Source: Streptosporangiaceae bacterium (GTDB lineage: Bacteria; Actinomycetota; Actinomycetes; Streptosporangiales; Streptosporangiaceae). From it: a stretch of DNA of 17,629 nt. The notes beneath the pieces are model-generated. The model worked only from the letters and a program-made list of their open reading frames with translations. It searched no databases and was not told the DNA's origin. The DNA lies in assembly GCA_030040815.1 (NCBI GenBank), contig JASHSZ010000515.1, forward strand, positions 1 to 17,629. The letters run 5' to 3'. Of this stretch, positions 1 to 8,043 are shown piece after piece (positions within the stretch are counted from its first letter, which is position 1; each line of letters begins with the position of its first letter). The translations under genes were made by a program, and so were the position numbers.

Positions 1-1
1 G

Positions 2-1609
2 CTTGGACGCTCAGCGCACGTTGACACCTTCTGCCGGGACAATCTGCCGCCGGAGGCGGAGTGGCCGCACCTAAATCTGGACCACCCGGATGTTCAGTAT
101 CCCGAGCGCCTCAACGCCGCCGCGGCCTTGCTCGACGACAGCGTGGCCAGGTTCGGTGCCGACCGGCCGTGCCTGCTGACCGACGGGGAGCATTGGACCT
201 ACGGCGATCTGCTCGAGCGGGCGAGCCAGGTGGCCCACGTGCTCACCGAAGATCTCCGCCTGGTGCCCGGCCAGCGGGTGCTGCTGCGCGGGCCGAACAA
301 CCCGTGGCTGTTCGCGTGCTGGTTCGGCGTGCTGAAGGCGGGTGGCGTCGTGGTCGCCACGATGCCGTTGCTGCGCACGAGCGAGCTGACGACGCTGACC
401 GGGCTGACCAGGCCGGCGGTCTTGCTCTGTGACCACCGCTTTGCCGACGACCTTGCCGCCGCCGCGCCCGTCACGCCGCTCCTGACCTTCGGCGGCCCCG
501 ACGACAACCTGAACAGGCGAGCAGCGGCCAAGCCCGGCACGTTTGACAACGTCGACACGGCCGCCGACGACGTGGCGATGCTGGCCACCACCTCGGGCAC
601 CACTGGTGTGCCGAAGGTGACCGCGCACTTCCATCGCGACGTGCTGACCATTGCCGATACCTTCAGCAAGCACCTGGTTAGGCCCGTGCCCGGCGACGTG
701 TTCACCGGAACGCCGCCCATCGCGTTCACCTTCGGCCTCGGCGCCTCGCTGGTGTTCCCGCTCCGGGCGGGGGCGGCCAGCCTGCTGCTCGAGCGGGCGA
801 CGCCCGTCGAGCTGGCCGAGGCGGTCGAACGGCATCAAGCGACCGTGGTCTTCACGGCGCCGACGGCATACAGGGCGATCCTCCGCGCCGGCGCCGCGGC
901 CAAGCTCGCCAGCCTGCGCCGCGCCGTCTCGGCTGGCGAGCATCTCCCGGCGTGGGTGTGGCACGACTTCCGTGCGGCCACCGGCGTGCGGATCATCGAT
1001 GGCATCGGCAGTACCGAGATGCTGCACATCTTTGTCGCCGCCGCGGACGATGACATCCGGCCGGGTGCGACGGGCCTCCCGGTGCCGGGCTACAGCGCGC
1101 GGGTGATCGGCCCGGACGGCGAGCCTGTCCCGGACGGAACGCCGGGTTCACTGGCCGTGGTCGGCCCCACCGGGTGCCGCTATCTGGCCGACCCACGACA
1201 GAAGAGCTACGTCCGCGAGGGCTGGAACGTCACCGGGGACACCTACATCCGCGACGCCGACGGCTACTTCTGGTATCAGGGGCGCAGCGACGACATGATC
1301 ATCTCCTCCGGCTACAACATCGGCGCGCCAGAAGTCGAGCAGGCCCTTGAGCGGCATCCCGATGTGGTCGAGTGCGCCGTGGTCGGCCGCCCCGATCCCG
1401 ACCGGGGGATGATCGTGCACGCGGCCGTGGTGCTGCGGGACGGCGCCGCCGCCGACGCTGCCAAGGTCGCCGAACTGCAGGAGCACACCAAGGCGCTGAT
1501 CGCGCCGTACAAGTACCCCCGCTCGATCGAGTTCGTCGCTGCACTGCCCAGGACCTCCACCGGGAAGGTGCAGCGGTACAGGGTCCGGGAGCCGCTGGCC
1601 GACCGGTAG
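2..1609 (+). CDS. 2-aminobenzoate (anthranilate)-CoA ligase, 5'-truncated by window edge
   Basis: An acyl-adenylate-forming enzyme that would activate an aromatic acid with ATP and CoA in the cytoplasm. The reading frame is open to the left edge, so the true start is outside. The visible N-terminal part reads HVDTFCRDNLPP and later VQYPERLNAAAALL, typical of the benzoate/2-aminobenzoate-CoA ligase branch; a TTG at 128 in this frame is internal. The ATP-binding motif TSGTTGVPK lies at about 590-616, followed by the HFHRDVL and AFTFGLG segments of this branch. The YxxGRSDDMIISSGYNI hinge region is near 1270-1320, and the C-terminal catalytic lysine (STGK) is codon 1565-1567. All core motifs are intact. 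The next gene, a fused anthraniloyl-CoA monooxygenase/reductase, favours anthranilate as substrate. Benzoate or salicylate cannot be excluded from sequence alone. The family call is firm; the substrate is inferred from context. Confidence 0.88.
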   Translation, partial: LGRSAHVDTFCRDNLPPEAEWPHLNLDHPDVQYPERLNAAAALLDDSVARFGADRPCLLTDGEHWTYGDLLERASQVAHVLTEDLRLVPGQRVLLRGPNNPWLFACWFGVLKAGGVVVATMPLLRTSELTTLTGLTRPAVLLCDHRFADDLAAAAPVTPLLTFGGPDDNLNRRAAAKPGTFDNVDTAADDVAMLATTSGTTGVPKVTAHFHRDVLTIADTFSKHLVRPVPGDVFTGTPPIAFTFGLGASLVFPLRAGAASLLLERATPVELAEAVERHQATVVFTAPTAYRAILRAGAAAKLASLRRAVSAGEHLPAWVWHDFRAATGVRIIDGIGSTEMLHIFVAAADDDIRPGATGLPVPGYSARVIGPDGEPVPDGTPGSLAVVGPTGCRYLADPRQKSYVREGWNVTGDTYIRDADGYFWYQGRSDDMIISSGYNIGAPEVEQALERHPDVVECAVVGRPDPDRGMIVHAAVVLRDGAAADAAKVAELQEHTKALIAPYKYPRSIEFVAALPRTSTGKVQRYRVREPLADR

Positions 1610-1640
1610 CGGGCTCCACCTGGCGGAAGGGAACGGCCTC

Positions 1641-4076
1641 ATGCGTATCGCCGTGGTTGGCGGCGGCCCGGCTGGGCTGTACTTTGCCGCCCTGGCGCGG
1701 TCCCTGGACCCGGCGGCTGACATCACCGTCTGGGAGCGGAACGCGCCCGACGACACCTTCGGCTTCGGCGTTGTGCTCAGCGATGAGACGCTCGGTGGCA
1801 TCGAGCACGCCGACCCGGTGTTCTACGCCCGGATGTACGAGCAGTGTGCGCGCTGGGACGACATCGACATCCACCTCCGCGACACCGTCACCACGGTCGG
1901 CGGCCAGGGCTTCGCCGCGATAGGCCGAAAGCGTCTGCTGCAACTCCTGCAGCAGCGCTGCCGTGAGCTGGGCGTGCGGATCTGCTTCGGCGCCGAGGCA
2001 CCGGATCCCGACGCACTCCGCCGCGGCCATGACCTTGTCGTCGCCGCTGACGGCGCCAACTCGGGTGTGCGCGCGAGGTACGCCGATGTGTTCGGCCCGT
2101 CGCGCGTGCTGCATCGCAACAAGTACATCTGGCTCGGCACCGACCTGGTGTTCGATTCGTTCAGGTTCCACATCCGGGAGACCCCGTACGGGGTAATGCA
2201 GGTCCACGGCTACCCGTACGACGCCACGGGCAGCACCTTCATCGTCGAGATGCACGAGGACGTGTGGCGCCGGGTCGGCTTCGGCGAATGGGCCGGAGCG
2301 GTGTTCCCGCCGGGGGTCAGCGACGAGCGATCGGTTGCCCGCATCGCCGACCTGCTCGGCGACGTGCTCGGCGGGCACAAGATCCTCGTGAACAACTCGA
2401 AGTGGCAGAACTTCGGCACGATCACCAACGCCGCCTGGCGGCACGGCAACCTTGTCCTGCTGGGCGACGCCGCGCACACCGCGCACTTTTCTATTGGCTC
2501 GGGCACCAAGCTCGCGATGGAGGACGGACTGGCACTAGCAGCCTGCCTGCACGAGCACCCCAGCATCGAGGCCGCGCTGCAGGCATACGAGGCCGAGCGG
2601 CGGCCGGTCGTCGCGTCCACGCAGCGCGCAGCCAAGGCCAGCCTCGAGTGGTTCGAGAGCATCGGCCACTACATCCAGCAGGAGCCCGAGCAGTTCGCCT
2701 TCAACATCGTCACCCGCAGCCGTCGCATCACCTATGACAACCTCCGGCTTCGCGATCCCGAGTTCATGGCCCGGATGGATGCGTGGTTTGCCCGGCGCCA
2801 GCCAGCGCCTGCCGCCGAGTCGGCCAGCACCGCCGAGTCGGCCAGCACCGCCGAGCACGGCGACTCGCTGACAACCCCGGCCAGCACGCCGCCGATGTTC
2901 CATCCATTCCGGCTGGGAAGCCTCTGGCTGAACAACCGGGTGATCGTGTCGCCGATGGACATGTACTCCGCGTGCGACGGGGTGCCGGGCGACTTTCATC
3001 TGGTCCATCTCGGTGCCCGGGCGCTCGGTGGGGCTGCCCTGGTGATGACCGAGATGGTGTGCGTGTCCGCGGAGGGTCGCATCACGCCTGGCTGCGCTGG
3101 CATCTACGGGCCGGAGCAGGAGCGTGACTGGGCGCGCGTCGTCGACTTCGTGCACCGGCACAGCGCCGCCAAGATCGGCATCCAGCTCGGCCATTCGGGT
3201 CGCAAAGGGTCGACGAAGCTGATGTGGGAGGGCATGGACGAGCCTCTCGAGCAGGGCAACTGGGAGGTGGCCGGGCCGTCGGCCATTCCTTACTCGCCCG
3301 CTAATCAGACCCCGCGCGAGCTGACCCGTGCCGAGCTGGACCAGATCACCGAGCAGTTCGTGACCGCTACCCAGGCGGCGGCGCGGGTCGGCTTTGACCT
3401 GCTCGAGCTGCACTGCGCGCACGGCTACTTGCTGTCATCGTTCCTGTCGCCGCTGTCCAATCACCGCCGGGACGCCTTCGGCGGCACGCTGGAGAACAGG
3501 CTGCGCTACCCGCTTGAGGTGTTCGACGCGGTGCGGGCGGCATGGCCGGCGGAACGGCCGGTTAGCGTACGGATCTCCGCCACCGACTGGTACGAAGGCG
3601 GCAACGACGTCGAGGACGCCGTGCAGATTGCGGCGGCTTTCGCCGAGCACGGCGCGGATGCCATCCATGTCTCCACCGGGCAGGTGGTCAAGGATGAGCG
3701 ACCGGAGTTCGGGCGCAGCTACCAAACCCCCTACGCCGACCGAATCCGCAACGACCTGGCGAGCCGCTACCGGGTCGCGGTCATCGCCGTCGGGGCTATC
3801 GCGTCCTATGACGACGTCAACTCGCTGCTACTGGCCGGCCGCGCGGACCTCGTCGCGGTCGGGCGGCCGCATCTGTACGACCCGCAATGGACCCTCCACG
3901 CCGCCGCCGACCAGGACTACCACGGCCCCGGCGCGGCGTGGCCGGCGCCCTACCAGGCCGGCTGCCGCAAGCCGCCGACGGGCCGGACCGACGGTCCCAG
4001 GCCGCGGCTGACCCTGTTCCGCGAGCCAGATGCCCGCACCCGGCACGCGCGCTGGCGGCCGGGTGCCCCGGCATAG
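1641..4076 (+). CDS. bifunctional anthraniloyl-CoA monooxygenase/reductase (FAD hydroxylase + Old Yellow Enzyme fusion)
   Basis: An 811-residue fusion. Residues 1 to about 385 form a group A FAD monooxygenase: GGGPAG dinucleotide motif at 7-12, and the GDAAHTAHFSIGSGTK motif that contacts FAD and substrate. Residues about 418-790 form an Old Yellow Enzyme TIM barrel with QLGHSGRKGS, active-site His591 and His594 in HCAHGYL, and SPLSNHRRDAFGG. A Ser/Ala/Glu-rich linker joins them. In the known 2-aminobenzoyl-CoA monooxygenase/reductase, the first domain hydroxylates anthraniloyl-CoA at C5 and the second reduces the ring, giving a non-aromatic product for beta-oxidation-like steps. Databases often label this architecture salicylyl-CoA 5-hydroxylase/oxidoreductase, which is the main alternative. 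The start ATG has GGAAGGG at 1625-1631, 9 bases upstream. It lies 31 bases after the ligase stop, so the two are almost certainly one operon. Confidence 0.9.
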   Translation: MRIAVVGGGPAGLYFAALARSLDPAADITVWERNAPDDTFGFGVVLSDETLGGIEHADPVFYARMYEQCARWDDIDIHLRDTVTTVGGQGFAAIGRKRLLQLLQQRCRELGVRICFGAEAPDPDALRRGHDLVVAADGANSGVRARYADVFGPSRVLHRNKYIWLGTDLVFDSFRFHIRETPYGVMQVHGYPYDATGSTFIVEMHEDVWRRVGFGEWAGAVFPPGVSDERSVARIADLLGDVLGGHKILVNNSKWQNFGTITNAAWRHGNLVLLGDAAHTAHFSIGSGTKLAMEDGLALAACLHEHPSIEAALQAYEAERRPVVASTQRAAKASLEWFESIGHYIQQEPEQFAFNIVTRSRRITYDNLRLRDPEFMARMDAWFARRQPAPAAESASTAESASTAEHGDSLTTPASTPPMFHPFRLGSLWLNNRVIVSPMDMYSACDGVPGDFHLVHLGARALGGAALVMTEMVCVSAEGRITPGCAGIYGPEQERDWARVVDFVHRHSAAKIGIQLGHSGRKGSTKLMWEGMDEPLEQGNWEVAGPSAIPYSPANQTPRELTRAELDQITEQFVTATQAAARVGFDLLELHCAHGYLLSSFLSPLSNHRRDAFGGTLENRLRYPLEVFDAVRAAWPAERPVSVRISATDWYEGGNDVEDAVQIAAAFAEHGADAIHVSTGQVVKDERPEFGRSYQTPYADRIRNDLASRYRVAVIAVGAIASYDDVNSLLLAGRADLVAVGRPHLYDPQWTLHAAADQDYHGPGAAWPAPYQAGCRKPPTGRTDGPRPRLTLFREPDARTRHARWRPGAPA
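2814..2849 (+). repeat. two tandem 18-base in-frame repeats in the interdomain linker
   Basis: Two identical copies of GCCGAGTCGGCCAGCACC (2814-2831 and 2832-2849) encode AESAST twice (residues 392-403), followed by a partial third unit starting GCCGAG. They lie in the linker between the FAD monooxygenase and Old Yellow Enzyme domains. The exact DNA identity suggests a recent slippage duplication that lengthened a flexible tether without breaking either domain. Confidence 0.9.
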
Positions 4077-4091
4077 GAGGTAGTTGACTCG

Positions 4092-5117
4092 GTGCAACTC
4101 GGCCGCGACTGGCACCTGATCCTCGTTGAGCGTGCGGATGGATATGCCCGGATCGCGTGTGACAACATCGGGCGGGAGTTTCCCTCTCACATCCTGCACA
4201 CGATGACCGGGCCGGGAGACTTTCCGCACCGACCGGCTGACCGGACTCCGGTGTTCTTCGGCAGCCTGGACTGGCATTCCTGCGTGGAGATGCACTGGCT
4301 GCTGGTCCGGCTGTTGCGCGTCGCCGGGGACGCCATTCGGCCGGACGAGATCCGGGCGCTGCTGCATGCGCAGTTCGCCGCGGACAAGCTGCAAGCGGAG
4401 GCCGAGTTCGTCGCGGGGCGGAGCGGGCGAAGCGAGCGCCCTTACGGCTGGGCGTGGGCGCTGGCGCTGATTGACGAGCTGTGCGAACTCGGCGACGCCG
4501 ATGCCATGGCATGGCTCGCGGCGATGGCGCCCCTTGAGGCGGCGCTCACCGCTGGATTCCTGGAGTGGCTCCCCAAGGCGACCTATCCGATCCGCTACGG
4601 GGTCCATCCCAACAGCGCCTTTGCCTTCTCCCTCTTGCTGCCGTACGCCGAGCGCAGGTCGGGCCGGCTCGCGGACGCGGTGACAGCCAGGGCACTGGAG
4701 TGGTTCAGCCACGACACGGACGGACCCGCCCGGTTCGAGCCGTCAGGTCATGACTTCTTGTCCCCTGCACTCACCGAGGCCGAGCTGATGACGCGGCTGC
4801 TGCCAGCCCGCGAGTTCGCGACGTGGCTGACCGGGTTCCTGCCTGGCATCGAAGATCGTGAGCCCTCGACGCTGTTCACCCCCGCCGTCGTCTCCGACGC
4901 AAGCGAAGGTCAGATTGCACACTTGCACGGGCTGAACACCAGCCGGGCCTGGTGCTGGCGGCGGCTGGCTGAGAGCCTGCCGCCTGAGGACGGCAGGATT
5001 GGCGCAGCGGTGGAGGCAGCCTCGACGCACCTGGCTGCCGCGCTGCCGCACGTCACCGGCAGCGACTACATGGTGGAACACTGGCTCGCGGCCTACGCCG
5101 TCCTGGCCATGACCTGA
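4092..5117 (+). CDS. DUF2891 family protein, translationally coupled to the anthranilate genes
   Basis: A 341-residue cytoplasmic protein that I recognise as DUF2891 from its conserved blocks: DWHS at 60-63 with HW at 68-69, then RPYGWAWALAL, LPKATYPIRYGVHPN, EPSGHDFLSP, HGLNTSRAW and the C-terminal YMVEHWLAAYAV. Length is normal for the family. It is rich in conserved His, Trp and Tyr and looks largely helical. It has no signal peptide and no assigned reaction; an enzymatic role is only a guess from the conserved polar residues. The start is GTG 4092, because AGGAGGT at 4075-4081 overlaps the TAG stop (4074-4076) of the preceding gene and sits 10 bases before it. This spacing implies translational coupling to the monooxygenase/reductase. 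Its place at the end of a catabolic operon may be meaningful or a neutral hitchhike. Confidence 0.85.
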   Translation: MQLGRDWHLILVERADGYARIACDNIGREFPSHILHTMTGPGDFPHRPADRTPVFFGSLDWHSCVEMHWLLVRLLRVAGDAIRPDEIRALLHAQFAADKLQAEAEFVAGRSGRSERPYGWAWALALIDELCELGDADAMAWLAAMAPLEAALTAGFLEWLPKATYPIRYGVHPNSAFAFSLLLPYAERRSGRLADAVTARALEWFSHDTDGPARFEPSGHDFLSPALTEAELMTRLLPAREFATWLTGFLPGIEDREPSTLFTPAVVSDASEGQIAHLHGLNTSRAWCWRRLAESLPPEDGRIGAAVEAASTHLAAALPHVTGSDYMVEHWLAAYAVLAMT

Positions 5118-5178
5118 CCGCCCTCTCGCAGACCGCACCGCCAAGATCAAACCGGATTCGGGCTACAAAATCGACCGA

Positions 5179-5207
5179 ATGACCACGTAAGATGCCCGAG
5201 CTAGACT
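5179..5207 (+). promoter_or_regulatory. weak candidate promoter for the Baeyer-Villiger monooxygenase gene
   Basis: ATGACC at 5179-5184 and TAGACT at 5202-5207 are 17 bases apart and resemble -35/-10 elements of a housekeeping actinobacterial promoter. They lie in the 128-base gap before the gene and about 40 bases upstream of its start codon. The match is modest, and promoter prediction in this GC range is unreliable. Confidence 0.22.
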
Positions 5208-5245
5208 CTGCTGGTTGGCAGCGGACGCGTCCCGGAGGTCCGGTC

Positions 5246-6760
5246 ATGACGACTGCACCCACGACCCTTCCCGCCCAGGACACCGAGGACATCCAGGACG
5301 CCGGCCACTTCGACGTTCTCATCGTCGGCGCCGGCGTGTCCGGGATCGGTGCGGCGCACACCCTGCGGCAGCAGTTCCCCGACCGGACCTTCGTCATCCT
5401 GGACGCCCAGGACAACCGCGGCGGAACCTGGTGGACTCACCGGTACCCAGGCGTGCGATCCGACAGCGACCTCTTCACCTACGGCTACCGGTTCAAGCCG
5501 TGGCGCGGCCCGTCGATCGCGTCAGGCGAGGAGATTCTCGCCTACCTTGACGAGGTCATTGACGAGTATGACCTCGGTCAGTTCATCCGCTACCAACACC
5601 GGGTCACCGCGGCTAGCTGGTCCACCGACGACCGCCAGTGGGCCGTCGAGGTCGTCCAGGACGACACCGGGCAGCGGCTGCGGTTTACCACCGGGTTCCT
5701 GTGGATGTGCCAGGGCTACTACAACCACGCCAAGCCCTACCGGCCTCAGTGGGACGGCATGGATCGCTTCCAGGGGGTGATCGTGCACCCGCAGGCGTGG
5801 CCCCAGGACCTCGACCTAGCGGGGAAGCGCATCGTCGTGATCGGCTCTGGCGCTACCGCCGCGACGCTGATCCCGGCGATAGCCGAGAAGGCGGAGCACG
5901 TAACGATGCTGCAGCGCTCGCCCTCCTACTTCTTCGCTCCGCCCACGACGCACGAGCTGGCGGTGACGCTGCGCGCCCTTGACATTCCCGAGGAGTGGAC
6001 GCACGAGATCCTCCGCCGCCAATACATCTCGCAGCTCGACATGCTGGCCCGGATGTCCTTCGAGGCACCCGAGGAGCTGCACACGTTCCTCATCGAGTCC
6101 ATGCGCCCGCTGCTGCCCGAGGGCTTCGACGTCGACAAGCACTTCACCCCCCGGTACCGCCCGTGGCAGCAGCGCATCGCTGTCGTCCCGGACGGCGATC
6201 TCTTTGCGGTATTGCGCGAGGGCAAGGCGTCGATCATCACCGACACCATTGAGGCGTTCACCGAGCACGGGATAAAGGTCAGCTCCGGTGCGGAGATCCC
6301 GGCCGACATCGTCGTCAGCGCCACCGGATTCACCATGTCGGTCCTCGGTGACGTCGCGTTCAGCGTCGACGGCGAGCCGGTTGACTTCGCCGATCACGTC
6401 ACGTGGCGCGGCATCATGATCAACGGCCTCCCGAACATGGCTTATGTCTTCGGCTACTTCCGGCACAGCTGGACCCTGCGCGCGGACCTGGTCAGGGACT
6501 TGGTTGCCCGCCTGCTGGCACACATGCAGGACAAGGGCGCGACGATGGTGGTCCCGACCCTGCGGCCGCAGGATGCGGACATGCAGCTGCGGCCGTGGTC
6601 CGATCCGGAGAATTTCAACCCCGGCTATGTCATGCGCTCGCAACACGTCCTGTTCAAGCAGGGCGATCGCGAGCCGTGGATCCACATGCTGGAGCACGAG
6701 CAAGAGCGCGAGATCCTGCCCAAGGCAGACCTCGACGACGGGACGCTCGTCTACCGCTGA
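5246..6760 (+). CDS. EthA-like Baeyer-Villiger flavin monooxygenase
   Basis: A 504-residue class B flavoprotein monooxygenase using FAD and NADPH to insert oxygen next to ketones or to oxidise sulfur or nitrogen. The FAD motif is GAGVSG at residues 28-33, followed by GGTWWTHRYPGVRSDSD. The Baeyer-Villiger fingerprint FxGxxxHxxxWP is complete (Phe175, Gly177, His181, Trp185, Pro186). The second dinucleotide fold reads VVIGSGATAATLIPA. Sequence from end to end (GYYNHAKPY, HVTMLQRSPSY, KHFTPRYRPW, the C-terminal FNPGYVMRS) closely resembles mycobacterial EthA, and length is similar (EthA is about 489). The start is ATG 5246 rather than an in-frame ATG at 5192: GGAGG at 5234-5238 is 7 bases upstream and the FAD fold begins soon after. 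Substrate is unknown. Same strand as the anthranilate genes but after a gap, so membership in that operon is uncertain. Confidence 0.9.
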   Translation: MTTAPTTLPAQDTEDIQDAGHFDVLIVGAGVSGIGAAHTLRQQFPDRTFVILDAQDNRGGTWWTHRYPGVRSDSDLFTYGYRFKPWRGPSIASGEEILAYLDEVIDEYDLGQFIRYQHRVTAASWSTDDRQWAVEVVQDDTGQRLRFTTGFLWMCQGYYNHAKPYRPQWDGMDRFQGVIVHPQAWPQDLDLAGKRIVVIGSGATAATLIPAIAEKAEHVTMLQRSPSYFFAPPTTHELAVTLRALDIPEEWTHEILRRQYISQLDMLARMSFEAPEELHTFLIESMRPLLPEGFDVDKHFTPRYRPWQQRIAVVPDGDLFAVLREGKASIITDTIEAFTEHGIKVSSGAEIPADIVVSATGFTMSVLGDVAFSVDGEPVDFADHVTWRGIMINGLPNMAYVFGYFRHSWTLRADLVRDLVARLLAHMQDKGATMVVPTLRPQDADMQLRPWSDPENFNPGYVMRSQHVLFKQGDREPWIHMLEHEQEREILPKADLDDGTLVYR

Positions 6761-6782
6761 ATCCGCGCGGTCCACAGAGAGC

Positions 6783-7682
6783 CTAGGCGCTGGGCGTGAG
6801 CCTGCCGTAGGACGTGAGCGTGCGCAGCGCCTTCAGCGTCACCAGGCCGCGCCATTCGCACACGGCAGCCTCGCTCGGCGGGTCCCAGGTGATCGGCCAG
6901 CCGCCGTCCTCCTGCTGGATACGGAGCAGGCGGTCGAGGTGCGCGTCGATCAGTTCCGGCGCAAACAGGGAGCGCCACCGCGAGCCAGCCTCCGGCGCTA
7001 GGTCCAGCGGCGTCAGCCCGTAGCCAGGCGCGTCCGGGTCAAGGTTGAGCATGGCGACCTCAGGAAAGTGCGCCGCTACTGCGGCCGCGTGCGGGGAGGC
7101 CCGTTCCTGGTCAGGAACATGCTCCAGGAACACGAGCACTTCCGATAGCGCGTGCGCGTCGCCCGGTAGGCCGTCCGATTCCAGCCGCTGCCAGCAGTAC
7201 GCAGTCCCCGCCTCTCGCCAGGGATGCTCGACACCAAGCTGGTAGAGCAGCCCGACCAGGCCGGCGGTCGGGTTGAGTCCTGGCTCGTAGGCCCAATCGG
7301 TCCAGTGCGCGGCGCGCGGGAATGACTCGATCACATCGAACGCCAACGGCACGCCACCACCCGCTCCGGCGTTCGCAGCCGCGCTAGCCAGGAAATCGCA
7401 CGCTCGCCGCGCCATCGTCGTCCCGGCAGCGTCGCTGACGCTGGCACCAGCCGTGGCCAGCGCCTGGAGCGCGACCTCTGTGTAGACAGGAAGGCTCGCC
7501 GGGCAGCGGGTGTCCGGCTCCAGCGCATGGCCGAACCCACCATCCGGATTCTGGTAGCCAAGCAGCGCTCTGACCACGAGTTCGGGAGGCTGGCCGAGGA
7601 AGCAGGTGCCGAACAGCCGGCGTTCCAGCAGCCGGGCCTGGTTGAGCAAGAAGCGGTCTGCCGCGGCGAATGCGTCACTCAC
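6783..7682 (-). CDS. prenyltransferase/squalene-cyclase-like repeat protein, function unknown
   Basis: A 299-residue minus-strand protein with the repeat signatures of the terpenoid-cyclase/prenyltransferase alpha-toroid fold: QNPDGGFG at residues 44-51 and QQEDGGW at 256-262. The stretches between, such as the helical blocks after PVYTEVALQALA and the NPTAGLVGLLYQLG segment, fit helical hairpins of a partial barrel. I see no DXDD protonation motif of class II cyclases and no twin-Asp motif. It is much shorter than squalene-hopene cyclase (about 630), so a cyclase activity is not supported; it could be a binding or scaffold protein. The GTG start (7682-7680) is the only good early start in frame, but it lacks a clear ribosome binding site. 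It converges with the monooxygenase gene, with 22 bases between stops. No signal peptide is visible. Confidence 0.75.
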   Translation of the reverse strand: MSDAFAAADRFLLNQARLLERRLFGTCFLGQPPELVVRALLGYQNPDGGFGHALEPDTRCPASLPVYTEVALQALATAGASVSDAAGTTMARRACDFLASAAANAGAGGGVPLAFDVIESFPRAAHWTDWAYEPGLNPTAGLVGLLYQLGVEHPWREAGTAYCWQRLESDGLPGDAHALSEVLVFLEHVPDQERASPHAAAVAAHFPEVAMLNLDPDAPGYGLTPLDLAPEAGSRWRSLFAPELIDAHLDRLLRIQQEDGGWPITWDPPSEAAVCEWRGLVTLKALRTLTSYGRLTPSA

Positions 7683-7879
7683 GGCGTCACGCTATGACCC
7701 GGTGCCGACACTCCCGGTGGATCAGGGTGGGTCTGCTGCTGCTCGCAGCGACCGCGGTCGCGCGAGCTGCTTGAACAGATGCCGCCAGAGCGGCAGATAT
7801 CTTCAGCAACCGTGGCGGAGATCCTGAGCAACAGTGGTGGAGACGTTCAGCCGTAACGGGTGGCCTGCCGTTCCTGCCC

Positions 7880-7918
7880 GGTGAGCTGGCGTCGCTGCAG
7901 GACACGTCGCAGCTCACC
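7880..7918. repeat. perfect 9-bp inverted repeat upstream of the repeat-protein gene
   Basis: GGTGAGCTG (7880-7888) and CAGCTCACC (7910-7918) are exact reverse complements around a 21-base loop. The loop can extend the stem with a bulge and one mismatch. No T-run follows, so a classical intrinsic terminator is not supported; a DNA operator or an RNA leader hairpin is possible. Confidence 0.45.
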
Positions 7919-8025
7919 CCGCACGGGTGGCATAGACGCAGCGCGGCAGGCAATTAACCGGCGGGGACACGCCACCGGCCGGCTGAGCCAGGGCTGCCCC
8001 TGGTCTGGACGCCCTGCGAGCACCG

Positions 8026-8038
8026 CCTCCGAAGGAGG
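8026..8038 (+). promoter_or_regulatory. ribosome binding site enclosed in a perfect hairpin
   Basis: CCTCC (8026-8030) and GGAGG (8034-8038) are exact complements with a GAA triloop. The downstream arm is the Shine-Dalgarno core of the repeat-protein gene, whose GTG begins 5 bases later. In mRNA the site would be masked by its own upstream neighbour, suggesting translational control or a need for unfolding. The stem is short, so ribosomes may melt it easily. Confidence 0.42.
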
Positions 8039-8043
8039 GCTTC

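Larger units (their letters stand above)
7683..8043. other. 361-base intergenic region, no convincing gene
   Basis: This lies between the outward-facing toroid protein gene and the repeat-protein gene. Open frames here are short and show no family features. It holds a 9-bp perfect inverted repeat (7880-7918), a loose hairpin around 7964-7988, an imperfect 18-base direct duplication (7805-7822 and 7827-7844, 15 of 18 matching) and, at its end, a hairpin containing the ribosome binding site of the next gene. Promoters for both flanking genes should be here, but I see none with a good consensus match. Confidence 0.5.

Noticed and set aside
71..1027. Long minus-strand open frame opposite the CoA ligase
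   Set aside because: Shadow of the real gene in GC-rich DNA: it is full of Arg/Gly/His, has no domain, and overlaps an intact ligase frame.
1299..2486. 395-codon minus-strand frame across the ligase/monooxygenase junction
   Set aside because: Composition is that of an antisense shadow, and both plus-strand frames carry complete catalytic motifs.
7805..7844. Imperfect 18-base direct duplication (AGCAAC.GTGG.GGAGA.)
   Set aside because: There are only two copies with 15 of 18 matches, no gene or known element; kept only as a note on the intergenic region.
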